Of a DNA stretch of 21,650 nucleotides, positions 7,579 through 13,514 are shown one piece after another. This DNA is from Pseudomonadota bacterium. Its GTDB lineage: Bacteria > Desulfobacterota > Syntrophia > Syntrophales > JADFWA01. Position 1 is the stretch's first letter. Every line of letters starts with the position of its first letter. Below the pieces are notes generated by a model, which made no database searches, had not been told where the DNA came from, and was given only the letters and a program-made list of their open reading frames with translations. The stretch is from contig JAUVKS010000006.1 of the NCBI GenBank assembly GCA_030596145.1, positions 1-21,650 on the forward strand, written 5' to 3'. The position numbers and the translations under genes were made by a program.

Positions 7579-8145
7579 ATGAAAATTTTAATAGATGGAA
7601 CCGAGACGCCGCTCAGCGGCTCTTTTGGCAATCTTGAAGAGGTCTTGCAGGAAATTTTGAGAAATCGGATCAGCGGGGGAAAGATTGTATGTACAGTCAG
7701 GTTAAACGGCGAAAACTACAGCGAGAAGGCGCCTCACGATGCCCGGAAAATCGAGATCGGCGACATTTATACCCTTGAGATTGGGACTACCGACAAAACC
7801 GAAATATGCCGGTCTTTTCTTGAAAACAGCGGCATGATATTTGATGACCTGCGTGAGAGCGTGCAGAAGATATCCGGACTTTTCCGTATGGCCGACGAAA
7901 AGGAGGCCAACAGGCATTTTGTAAAATTCCTGGAGTCCTATCGGGACCTGATTCAGATGCTCAGACAGAGTGAGGGTATCCTTAAATTGGATTTTCAGGA
8001 AAATCTTGTGTCACTGGAAAAATTATCCGATGAGATTATTGCCGCCCAGGAAAAGGAAGACTGGATAATGTTAGCCGATCTGCTGGAATATGAACTGGCC
8101 CCTCTTTTGAGAGGGGCGCTTCGCTTGAGGGGCGCTGACGCTTGA
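7579..8145 (+). CDS. Unrecognised 188-aa protein between glycosyltransferase and flagellin
   Basis: I do not recognise this family with confidence. Residues 1-70 look like a small beta-rich domain (MKILIDGTETPL, IVCTVRLNGENYSE, IEIGDIYTLEIGT) reminiscent of a ubiquitin-like/beta-grasp fold. Residues 75-180 are predicted helices with few charges interrupted (EICRSFLENSGMIFDDL, HFVKFLESYRDLIQML, LVSLEKLSDEIIAAQEKEDW). There is no signal peptide or membrane segment. It has a textbook AAAGGAGG ribosome site at 7566-7573, preceded by two GGGGTTCA octamers. The last eleven residues (about RGALRLRGADA) and the TGA stop are encoded by hairpin-repeat cluster C, so the natural C-terminus probably ended near LLEYELAPLL. 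Its position suggests a role in flagellin modification, export or translation control (inference). Confidence 0.8.
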   Translation: MKILIDGTETPLSGSFGNLEEVLQEILRNRISGGKIVCTVRLNGENYSEKAPHDARKIEIGDIYTLEIGTTDKTEICRSFLENSGMIFDDLRESVQKISGLFRMADEKEANRHFVKFLESYRDLIQMLRQSEGILKLDFQENLVSLEKLSDEIIAAQEKEDWIMLADLLEYELAPLLRGALRLRGADA

Positions 8146-8272
8146 GGGGCGCTTCGCTTGAGGATTGGCCTTCGGGCTGGCGGCCTTTATCCTAAAGGGA
8201 GCGAAGCTCCCGCTCCTCCAGCAAAGCGCTCCTCCAGCAAAGCGCTCCTCTATCAAAGCGCTCCTCCATCAA
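8110..8272. repeat. Hairpin-repeat cluster C: head-to-head GCGCTTCGC / GCGAAGC element
   Basis: Left half: GAGGGGCGCTTCGCTTGAGG-type units (8110-8164). Centre: GGCCTTCGGGC, then CTTTATCCTAAAGGGAGC, then GAAGCTCCC. Right half: inverted units CTCCAGCAAAGCGCTCCT repeated three to four times to 8272. The central segment TTTATCCTAAAGGGAGCGAA is shared with cluster D at 13431-13450. It fills the gap between the convergent 188-aa gene and flagellin. Confidence 0.8.
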
Positions 8273-8302
8273 AGAAGGGGAAGCAGAAATGCTTTCCCTT
8301 CT
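8273..8302. terminator. Hairpin terminator between the 188-aa gene and flagellin
   Basis: The arms AGAAGGGGAAGC (8273-8284) and GCTTTCCCTTCT (8291-8302) pair with one wobble around a 6-nt loop. On the minus strand it lies 20 bp past the flagellin stop and is followed by a short TTT. The T-run is short, so efficiency is uncertain. It may serve both converging transcripts. Confidence 0.5.
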
Positions 8303-8321
8303 TGCTTTGGCCTTCTCGGAG

Positions 8322-9671
8322 TTATCCTCCAATCAGGGATAATGCCAATTGCGGCAGGGAGTTGGCCTGTGCCAGCATGGCGGTTGCCGCCTGCACCAGG
8401 ATACTGTTCTTGGTGAACTCCGTCATCTCCGTCGCAACATCAACGTCGGAGATCCGGCTCTCAGCCGCCTGGATGTTCTCCGCCTGGATTGTCAGGTTCG
8501 TGATCGTGTTTTCCAGCCGGTTCTGCATGGCGCCGAGATTGGCACGGGCAGTGTCCTTGGTGCCGATAGCGCTGTCTATCGTTGTGAGTGCGCTTTGGGC
8601 GGTATGCTGTGTGTTCAGTAGCACTCCGGTCGCCGCAACCTCAGCCTGAGTTGTTGTATATGCAGCCTGAGATGTCGTTGCAGCCTGAGTTGTTGTATAT
8701 GCAACCTGAGATGCTGCTACGGCCAGTGAGGCTCTCGAACCCCGGCTCGTGGAGCCGTCCACTTCTGCCAGGCTGGCCAATGAAGCCCTGGAAGCGACTG
8801 CAGCCTGAGATCCCGTTGCAGCCTGAGTCGTTGTATATGCAGCTTGAGAGGCCACTGAAGCTTGAGAGGCCACTGAAGCAGTGCCTCCTATAGCAGCCCG
8901 TGACGCCATCGAAGCCTGTGAGGTTACCGCAGCTTGAGAGGTTACCGCAGTCTGTGACGCCACCAAAGCCTGAGATGCTCTTGAAGCTACTGAGGCAACC
9001 GAAGCTGCCGTGGTACTTGCTGCAATCGAAGCCTGGGATGCAACCGATGCATGGGATGCAACCGATGCCTGTGACGTAACCGCAGTCTGTGACGCCACCG
9101 AAGCCTGTGACGTAACCGAAGCCTGTGATCCGCCGCCTATTGCCACCCCCAGCGTCTCAGCGGTCATATTGCTTATGCTGATGTAGTAGTAATCTTCCGC
9201 AGAATCATTGCCGGTGCCAAAGTGGATCTTCATACCGGTACCGGACATGCTCCCATCGAGCAGCTTCTGGCTGTTGAAGTCGGTAGCATTGGCTATCCTG
9301 GTTACCTCCTTGGCCATCTCGTTATACTCATTCTGCATGATCTGCCTCTGGGAGTCGGTGTATGTGCCTGTTGACGCCTGCTCAGCCAGTTCTTTCATTC
9401 GGATGAGTTTCTCGTCAATGACCGAGAGCCCTCCTTCAGCGGTCTGAATCATGGAGATGGCGTCACCCGCATTACGAACACCCTGATTCAGCACGGCAAT
9501 GTCTGCCCGCTGAAGCTCCCGGACGGCAAGACCGGCGGCATCATCAGCAGCGGAGTTGATTCGCAGGCCGGATGAAAGTCGTTGGGTTGATACCGCCAGT
9601 TTACCATAAGAAACACCTAAATTTCTGGCAGCAGTCATGGCCATCATATTGTTATTAATTACTAAACTCAT
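8322..9671 (-). CDS. fliC: Flagellin with Ala/Ser/Thr/Gln repeat central domain
   Basis: This 449-aa protein is the filament subunit, exported unfolded through the flagellar type III system. Residues 1-170 are canonical N-terminal D0/D1 (MSLVINNNMMAMTAARNL; QRLSSGLRINSAADDAAGLA; SMIQTAEGGLSVI; DFNSQKLLDG). Residues 347-449 are C-terminal D1/D0 (ARANLGAMQNRLENTITNL; AESRISDVDVATEM; ending LPQLALSLIGG). The normal variable D2/D3 region is replaced by residues about 182-346, a run of triplets or hexads such as ASVASQ, TAVTSQ and AAYTTTQ, with about 57 Ser/Thr in 165 residues (hand count) and almost no charge. This is an ideal O-glycosylation substrate for the neighbouring OGT-type enzyme (inference). 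A strong AAGGAGG ribosome site precedes the ATG. It stands alone on the minus strand, opposite the island and fliD, with a sigma-28-like promoter about 200 bp upstream. Confidence 0.95.
   Translation of the reverse strand: MSLVINNNMMAMTAARNLGVSYGKLAVSTQRLSSGLRINSAADDAAGLAVRELQRADIAVLNQGVRNAGDAISMIQTAEGGLSVIDEKLIRMKELAEQASTGTYTDSQRQIMQNEYNEMAKEVTRIANATDFNSQKLLDGSMSGTGMKIHFGTGNDSAEDYYYISISNMTAETLGVAIGGGSQASVTSQASVASQTAVTSQASVASHASVASQASIAASTTAASVASVASRASQALVASQTAVTSQAAVTSQASMASRAAIGGTASVASQASVASQAAYTTTQAATGSQAAVASRASLASLAEVDGSTSRGSRASLAVAASQVAYTTTQAATTSQAAYTTTQAEVAATGVLLNTQHTAQSALTTIDSAIGTKDTARANLGAMQNRLENTITNLTIQAENIQAAESRISDVDVATEMTEFTKNSILVQAATAMLAQANSLPQLALSLIGG
8634..9128 (-). repeat. 18-bp-based imperfect tandem repeats encoding the flagellin central domain
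   Basis: On the coding strand, units such as GCTTCGGTGGCGTCACAG (ASVASQ) recur with point changes. A second unit type gives AAYTTTQAA (three or four copies near residues 277-345). Unit lengths are multiples of three, so copy-number change would keep the frame. Confidence 0.85.
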
Positions 9672-9782
9672 GATTTAATCCTCCTTGATTTTTTTGTTAT
9701 TTGAAAGCTGAAGGGATTGAACCCCCAGCTTTTTCCCTGCATCCTTGCCGGGATTGTTAAAAGTTGATGATGAACCCGCAAA

Positions 9783-9798
9783 GTCGGATGAATCCGCC
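9783..9798. repeat. Degenerate GGGTCGGAT-type hairpin (copy 3)
   Basis: GTCGGATGAATCCGCC keeps the core GCGGAT/ATCCGC-like pairing but has lost part of the outer arms. It lies 110 bp upstream of the flagellin start. It is preceded by GAACCCGCAAAG, a 12-mer also found at 2318-2329 next to the OGT-leader hairpin. Confidence 0.5.
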
Positions 9799-9835
9799 CT
9801 TTCATGAGGTCATCTAAATACCACTCTCGAGATTT

Positions 9836-9847
9836 CACCTCCTTTTT
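9836..9847 (-). promoter_or_regulatory. Perfect Shine-Dalgarno without a gene in the flagellin leader
   Basis: The minus strand reads AAAAAGGAGGTG, as good a ribosome site as any in the window. The next starts give only tiny ORFs: a GTG with four sense codons, then an ATG with three. It could be a leader-peptide site or the remnant of a lost gene start. It lies about 165 bp before flagellin and downstream of the predicted sigma-28 promoter. Confidence 0.35.
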
Positions 9848-9871
9848 ATGTTTATTTGTCTTTTAACTTCC

Positions 9872-9898
9872 TTATCGTCAGATTGTGGGAAAAGCTTG
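9872..9898 (-). promoter_or_regulatory. Candidate sigma-28 promoter for flagellin
   Basis: On the minus strand, CAAG (-35, 9895-9898), 15 nt, then GACGATAA (-10, 9872-9879). The -10 matches GCCGATAA at 7 of 8, with the standard TAAA-N15 spacing, but the -35 is weak (2 of 4). The predicted leader is about 190 nt. No sigma-54 box with correct GG-N10-GC spacing was found here. Confidence 0.5.
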
Positions 9899-9923
9899 AG
9901 TAAAAATTTGTCTGTTCGGATTT

Positions 9924-9947
9924 GTAGGGGTCGGATTCATCCGACCC
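9924..9947 (-). repeat. GGGTCGGAT-type hairpin repeat, copy 4 (upstream of flagellin, minus orientation)
   Basis: A perfect copy, reading GGGTCGGATGAATCCGACCC plus a CTAC tail on the minus strand, so it points toward flagellin. It lies just upstream of the candidate sigma-28 promoter. Confidence 0.8.
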
Positions 9948-10097
9948 GTTTCTTTGCAGATTTGACCCTTGCCATACTCAGGTGGGTAGGCTGTAGGCTG
10001 TCAGGAAAAGCAGGGATACAGTGCACTTTGAAGCCATGCCTGGTGCGCGAATCGGCCCCGCCCGCCTCGCTGAACGAAAACCCCTGCCACATGATTT

Positions 10098-10152
10098 GTT
10101 GGGTTTCGCTCACTGAAACCATATTTTGGTAATTGGTTACGCTCAACCCAAC
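10098..10152. repeat. GTTGGGTT inverted-repeat element
   Basis: GTTGGGTT (10098-10105) and AACCCAAC (10145-10152) flank about 39 bp that includes GTTTCGCTC and GGTTACGCTC. It resembles widespread intergenic GTTGGGTT...AACCCAAC palindromes. It has no gene and no obvious role beyond being a dispersed element in the flagellin/fliD control region. Confidence 0.6.
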
Positions 10153-10312
10153 CTACCCAAAACCGGACTTTTCGTTCAGACACTAATTATGTTTGCAGGA
10201 ACAAGGCGGAAGTCATGCGAAATAGAGGCATTGCGGGCAGGTATTTCTCCGTCAAAGTACGGCAATCGTGCTCTTCGGCCCCCTTCAGCCTTCAGTCTAA
10301 ACAGCTTCAGCC

Positions 10313-10330
10313 TGACTACGTGAGTAGTCA
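10313..10330. promoter_or_regulatory. Operator-like palindrome TGACTAC-GTGA-GTAGTCA (site 1)
   Basis: Perfect 7-bp arms around GTGA. It lies just upstream of the sigma-28 match and about 220 bp upstream of the fliD sigma-54 promoter. The downstream half GAGTAGTCACTCCATATT recurs almost identically (GAGTAGTTACTTCATATT) at 14413-14430 beside the flaG promoter. Confidence 0.5.
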
Positions 10331-10344
10331 CTCCATATTCCGGT

Positions 10345-10371
10345 TAAGTTATTCTGTGCTAATGCCGATAT
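10345..10371 (+). promoter_or_regulatory. Candidate sigma-28 promoter upstream of fliD
   Basis: TAAG (10345-10348), 15 nt, GCCGATAT (10364-10371): 3 of 4 and 7 of 8 matches to TAAA-N15-GCCGATAA. The predicted start is near 10380, giving a leader of about 250 nt to fliD that runs through the sigma-54 promoter. Confidence 0.55.
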
Positions 10372-10454
10372 GAAAAGGCAAGATCATTATTGCCGGGAAA
10401 ATATTTCCCGGTTGGGGAAGAAACTTCGTATCAGTTCGTATCAGGCAGACAGTC

Positions 10455-10472
10455 TGACTCCGTGAGTAGTCA
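10455..10472. promoter_or_regulatory. Operator-like palindrome TGACTCC-GTGA-GTAGTCA (site 2)
   Basis: A second copy of the 18-bp palindrome with one arm mismatch. It is 77 bp upstream of the -24 box of the fliD sigma-54 promoter, a usual distance for an enhancer-binding regulator such as an FlrC/FleQ-type protein (inference). Confidence 0.5.
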
Positions 10473-10548
10473 CCTTTTATGACCATAAAGCGTTTCTTGG
10501 GACGCACCGGGCAGTTCCTTTCAAAAAAAGGTGTACTATCATGTAAAT

Positions 10549-10564
10549 TGGCACAACGCTTGCT
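10549..10564 (+). promoter_or_regulatory. Sigma-54 promoter for fliD
   Basis: TGGCAC (10549-10554), AACGC, TTGCT (10560-10564) is a full match to TGGCAC-N5-TTGCW with exact GG-N10-GC spacing. The predicted transcript starts near 10576, about 54 nt before the fliD ATG, and its leader contains the GGGTCGGAT hairpin. Confidence 0.8.
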
Positions 10565-10591
10565 TTTTGTTATTTCGACCGAGGGGAAAAC

Positions 10592-10615
10592 GGGTCGGAT
10601 GAATCCGACCCCTAC
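10592..10615 (+). repeat. GGGTCGGAT-type hairpin repeat, copy 5 (fliD leader)
   Basis: A perfect copy with the CTAC tail, ending 14 bp before the fliD ATG and just before the GAGGGAG ribosome site, so the RNA hairpin would sit against the ribosome binding region. Confidence 0.85.
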
Positions 10616-10629
10616 ATGAGGGAGTATTT

Positions 10630-12735
10630 ATGAGTATCTCAATCACAAGTGCTACCGCCGGGACAGTTCAATACTCGGGCCTTACATCAGACACGAACTG
10701 GGTTGACCTCGTTGATCAACTAATGGAGGTGGAGGGTTTCCATATCAACCGCCTCAACACATGGAAACAGGAATGGTCTGATAAGATTACCGCCTCACAG
10801 GGGCTCGACAGCCGGCTTCTTATCCTGGAATCGGTGGCAGGCAATTTCAACTCGGAAATAGAATTTTATTCCCGAACTTCCACCTCGAGCGATGAAGATG
10901 TGCTCACAGTAACAAATACCGGTTCTGCTACACCGGGCGCCCACAGTGTAGAGGTGGGCAGCAGCATAAAACACAGGCTCGGCTCGGATGGAAAGCCCGA
11001 CAAAGACACTACCAATTACGCCGGCAGTGGAAATCAGATACAAATAACCGTGGGCGGGAGCAACGAAACAATAACCATCGACGGAGGAAACTACACTCTG
11101 CAGGGTATAGCTAATGAAATCAATTCTGAATCGACCCTGGTCGATGCGGAAGTAATAAACGACGGTTCAGATGAAAATGAATTCAGACTGGTGCTTACGG
11201 CCAGAAACGGAGGCTCTTCCAATGCCATTTCCATCGGCGCTAACAATACCAGTGTAGATTTTTCCATGTCAGGGGTTGGAGACAGGATAGATGCTGTTGA
11301 AGAGGGGACCTGGAGCGGAACTTCCCATGCCGTATCAGGCGGTCAATATCTCGGCTCCACAAACAAGACCTTTCACTTTACCGTCACCTCTTCCGGAGAG
11401 GCTCAGGTAGTAGGGAGTGATGAAATCACAGTCCGCTGGACTGACGGCGAGGGCAATAGCGGAGACATAATTTTCGATTCCTCCTATACCGCAGATACTC
11501 CGGTTAACGTTTTTCAGGGAGTTCAAGTAAAACTCAGCGCAGGGAATGTCAATGGAAACGACACCTTTTCCATCGATATCCGGCACCCGGATCTGCAGGC
11601 GGCGCAGGACAGCGGACTGGCCATGACGGAAAAGGAAGTGCATTCCGGTTTTTCAGACACGAATACCACGGAAGTAACATCCACCGACCAGACTTTTTCC
11701 TATACCTATAATGGACAGCAGAGGACCATCGATGTTGCGGCAGGAACTACCCTGTCTGAACTAAGGGGTCTGATCAACAATGACAGTGAAAATCCGGGGA
11801 TAACTGCCGGCATACTGAACGACGGGAGCGGTTTTTCCACGGCTTGTCACCTGACCCTTACCGGTAATGATCCGGGAGCTGCTTATAAGATCACCTCGAT
11901 CAGCCATACACTGACTAACTTTGATAACACCTTCAATGAAACCCAGGCAGCGCAGAACTCAATGGTCAAAGTCGATGGCTATCCTGCGGACAGCAGCGAA
12001 TATATCCAGAGGAGTTCCAACACGATTGGAGATCTGATCAGTGGAGTTACCCTGTTTCTTTCGGGCACAGGGACCACCACTGTATCCATAACCGATGACA
12101 CTGATGCTGTTAAAACGAAAATTGGGGGCTTTGTCGACTCGGTCAATTCTGTTTTAGATTACATAAAGGAAATGACGGCCTATGATGAAGCAGAGGAAGG
12201 GGGAAACAACGGCACAATGATAGGCAACTATGCCTTCCAGATCGTCAAGCAAAGAATTAATGATATCCTGTCCAGCCCCGTTCCGGGACTTACAGACGGA
12301 GTCGATAGCTATACGCATTTAAGTCAGATAGGCATCAAGACAGATCTTGACCAGAATGGAAAATGGGTTATAGACTCCGCAACCCTGGATGATGCCATGA
12401 GCAATGACCTTGAAGCAGTCTGTAATCTTTTTACCAGGAACGAGACGAGCGGCGTTGACGGGATCGCTGAGCTCATTAGAGATGAAACCGACAAATTAAG
12501 CGAGGCATATTCAGCAGCCGATCCGGGAATTGTTTCAGTTCTTATCAACCGTTACGAAGAGATTGTAGATAACATTGATAGCAAGATCGAGCGGGAAGAA
12601 CGGCGACTCGCCCTGGTGGAAAATCGCCTCAACATCAAATTTACCCGACTTGAGGTTTTATTAGGGCAATTACAGGGTCAGACGGATTATCTAACATCTA
12701 TGCTGGATAATTTGCCGACAATTGGTGACAACTAA
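10630..12735 (+). CDS. fliD: Flagellar filament cap / hook-associated protein 2
   Basis: This 701-aa protein forms the cap that guides flagellin folding at the filament tip. The N-terminal FliD domain has YSGLTSDTNWVDLVDQLM (15-32) and a coiled stretch (EGFHINRLNTWKQEWSDKI). The C-terminal FliD domain (about 488-690) has AVKTKIGGFVDSVNSVLDY, LSQIGIKTDLDQNGKW, IDSATLDDAMSNDLEAV and a terminal coiled coil (SKIEREERRLALVENRL). The middle (about 115-480), rich in Asp/Ser/Thr/Gly beta segments, is larger than in the enteric proteins (about 470 aa total) and forms the variable D2/D3 head. A GAGGGAG ribosome site precedes the ATG. It has a sigma-54 promoter at 10549 and a sigma-28 match at 10345. 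fliS and a FliT-like gene follow on the same strand after a hairpin, the usual fliD-fliS-fliT order. Confidence 0.95.
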   Translation: MSISITSATAGTVQYSGLTSDTNWVDLVDQLMEVEGFHINRLNTWKQEWSDKITASQGLDSRLLILESVAGNFNSEIEFYSRTSTSSDEDVLTVTNTGSATPGAHSVEVGSSIKHRLGSDGKPDKDTTNYAGSGNQIQITVGGSNETITIDGGNYTLQGIANEINSESTLVDAEVINDGSDENEFRLVLTARNGGSSNAISIGANNTSVDFSMSGVGDRIDAVEEGTWSGTSHAVSGGQYLGSTNKTFHFTVTSSGEAQVVGSDEITVRWTDGEGNSGDIIFDSSYTADTPVNVFQGVQVKLSAGNVNGNDTFSIDIRHPDLQAAQDSGLAMTEKEVHSGFSDTNTTEVTSTDQTFSYTYNGQQRTIDVAAGTTLSELRGLINNDSENPGITAGILNDGSGFSTACHLTLTGNDPGAAYKITSISHTLTNFDNTFNETQAAQNSMVKVDGYPADSSEYIQRSSNTIGDLISGVTLFLSGTGTTTVSITDDTDAVKTKIGGFVDSVNSVLDYIKEMTAYDEAEEGGNNGTMIGNYAFQIVKQRINDILSSPVPGLTDGVDSYTHLSQIGIKTDLDQNGKWVIDSATLDDAMSNDLEAVCNLFTRNETSGVDGIAELIRDETDKLSEAYSAADPGIVSVLINRYEEIVDNIDSKIEREERRLALVENRLNIKFTRLEVLLGQLQGQTDYLTSMLDNLPTIGDN

Positions 12736-12748
12736 CTTTGATGAATTT

Positions 12749-12818
12749 GTAAAAAGTCAAATTTCCCCTCACCCCAACCCTCTCCCATCAAGGGAGAGGG
12801 AGTTTTTCGACTTTTTAC
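12749..12818 (+). terminator. Nested hairpin terminator after fliD
   Basis: An inner stem CCCTCTCCC (12778-12786)/GGGAGAGGG (12792-12800) with ATCAA loop is followed by AGTTTTT. It is nested in an outer stem GTAAAAAGTC (12749-12758)/GACTTTTTAC (12809-12818). The inner hairpin resembles a widely dispersed CCCTCTCCC repeat, so it may double as a mobile palindrome. It would reduce but need not stop read-through to fliS. Confidence 0.7.
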
Positions 12819-12854
12819 GCCGCCATCAACTTTGAAAGAGCTAACATGATGAAC

Positions 12855-12878
12855 GGGTCGGATGAATCCGACCCCTAC
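12855..12878 (+). repeat. GGGTCGGAT-type hairpin repeat, copy 6 (fliS leader)
   Basis: A perfect copy with CTAC tail, 50 bp upstream of fliS, in the same orientation as the gene. Confidence 0.85.
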
Positions 12879-12928
12879 AGTTGGAATGACACTTTTCACT
12901 CAGGCGCCAATTAATAAGGAGGTTTCTA

Positions 12929-13381
12929 ATGCAGAATTATGGTCAACATCAGTACAGGCAGACAGAGGTCAGCACAGCAGATCGGGGAAGATTGGTGGTT
13001 CTCCTCTATGAAGGCGCCATCAATTTTTTAAAGAAGGCCAGAGAGAATATTCAGGAAGGCAATATTGAGGCAAAATGCAACAACATCAACCGCGCCCAGG
13101 ATATCATCCGGGAATTGAACAACTCTCTGAAAATGGATGCGGGTGGTGAAATCGCAGGCAACCTGAGAAGCCTCTATTTTTTCATGGAGAGACACCTTGT
13201 CATGGCCAAGATCGAAAGTGACGGCATCAAAAAGATGGATGAGGTCATCTCCATATTGAGCAGTCTTTATGAGGCATGGGTAGAGATATCGAAAAAACCC
13301 GAGGTGAAAAATATCATACAGGCCGACACATCGACCTATACGGGACTGTCCCGGGGAATCAGTGCGGGAATCAATGCGTAA
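12929..13381 (+). CDS. fliS: Flagellin export chaperone
   Basis: This 150-aa protein binds the C-terminal D0 helix of flagellin in the cytoplasm, prevents premature polymerisation and hands it to the export gate. The sequence is typical FliS: an N-terminal YRQTEVSTADRGRLVVLLYEGAINFL, then NINRAQDIIRELNNSLKMDAGGEIAGNL and LYFFMERHLVMAKIESDG, an all-helical fold of the usual length with a slightly long tail. A strong AAGGAGG ribosome site lies 8 nt before the ATG. It follows fliD and precedes a FliT-like gene, from which it is now separated by an approximately 100-bp palindromic repeat (cluster D). No independent promoter of clear quality was seen, so it is probably transcribed from fliD despite the intervening hairpin. 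Confidence 0.95.
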   Translation: MQNYGQHQYRQTEVSTADRGRLVVLLYEGAINFLKKARENIQEGNIEAKCNNINRAQDIIRELNNSLKMDAGGEIAGNLRSLYFFMERHLVMAKIESDGIKKMDEVISILSSLYEAWVEISKKPEVKNIIQADTSTYTGLSRGISAGINA

Positions 13382-13391
13382 CCGGGTGCTG

Positions 13392-13494
13392 TCGTTTGAG
13401 GAGCGCTTCGCTTGAGGAGCGGCCTTCGGCCTTTATCCTAAAGGGAGCGAAGCTCCCGCTCCTCAAGCGATAGCGTCCCTCAAGCGATAGCGCC
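13392..13494. repeat. Hairpin-repeat cluster D: complete compact head-to-head element between fliS and fliT-like gene
   Basis: The order is GAGGAGCGCTTCGCTT unit, GAGGAGCGGCCTTCGGCC unit, centre TTTATCCTAAAGGGAGCGAA, GCTCCC, then inverted units CTCCTCAAGCGATAGCG and CCCTCAAGCGATAGCG. It is the smallest clean example of the element and shows its two-sided symmetry best. Confidence 0.8.
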
Positions 13495-13514
13495 GGCAGT
13501 GGGTGAACAATAAA

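Noticed and set aside
8158..8893. Plus-strand ORFs opposite flagellin (163, 90 and 101 aa)
   Set aside because: Antisense shadows of the flagellin gene and its repeat; no ribosome sites, and composition mirrors the repeats.
8634..9128. CRISPR-like array
   Set aside because: The 18-bp units are contiguous, with no unique spacers, and lie in frame in flagellin; the 15738 octamer array likewise has no spacers.
9956..9975. Sigma-54 promoter for flagellin (minus strand TGGCA...TGCA)
   Set aside because: GG-to-GC spacing is 14 rather than 10; another candidate at 10022-10036 has spacing 9.
9848..10323. Several 60-94 aa ORFs in the flagellin/fliD intergenic region
   Set aside because: They overlap inverted repeats and each other on both strands; the encoded strings come from the GTTGGGTT element.
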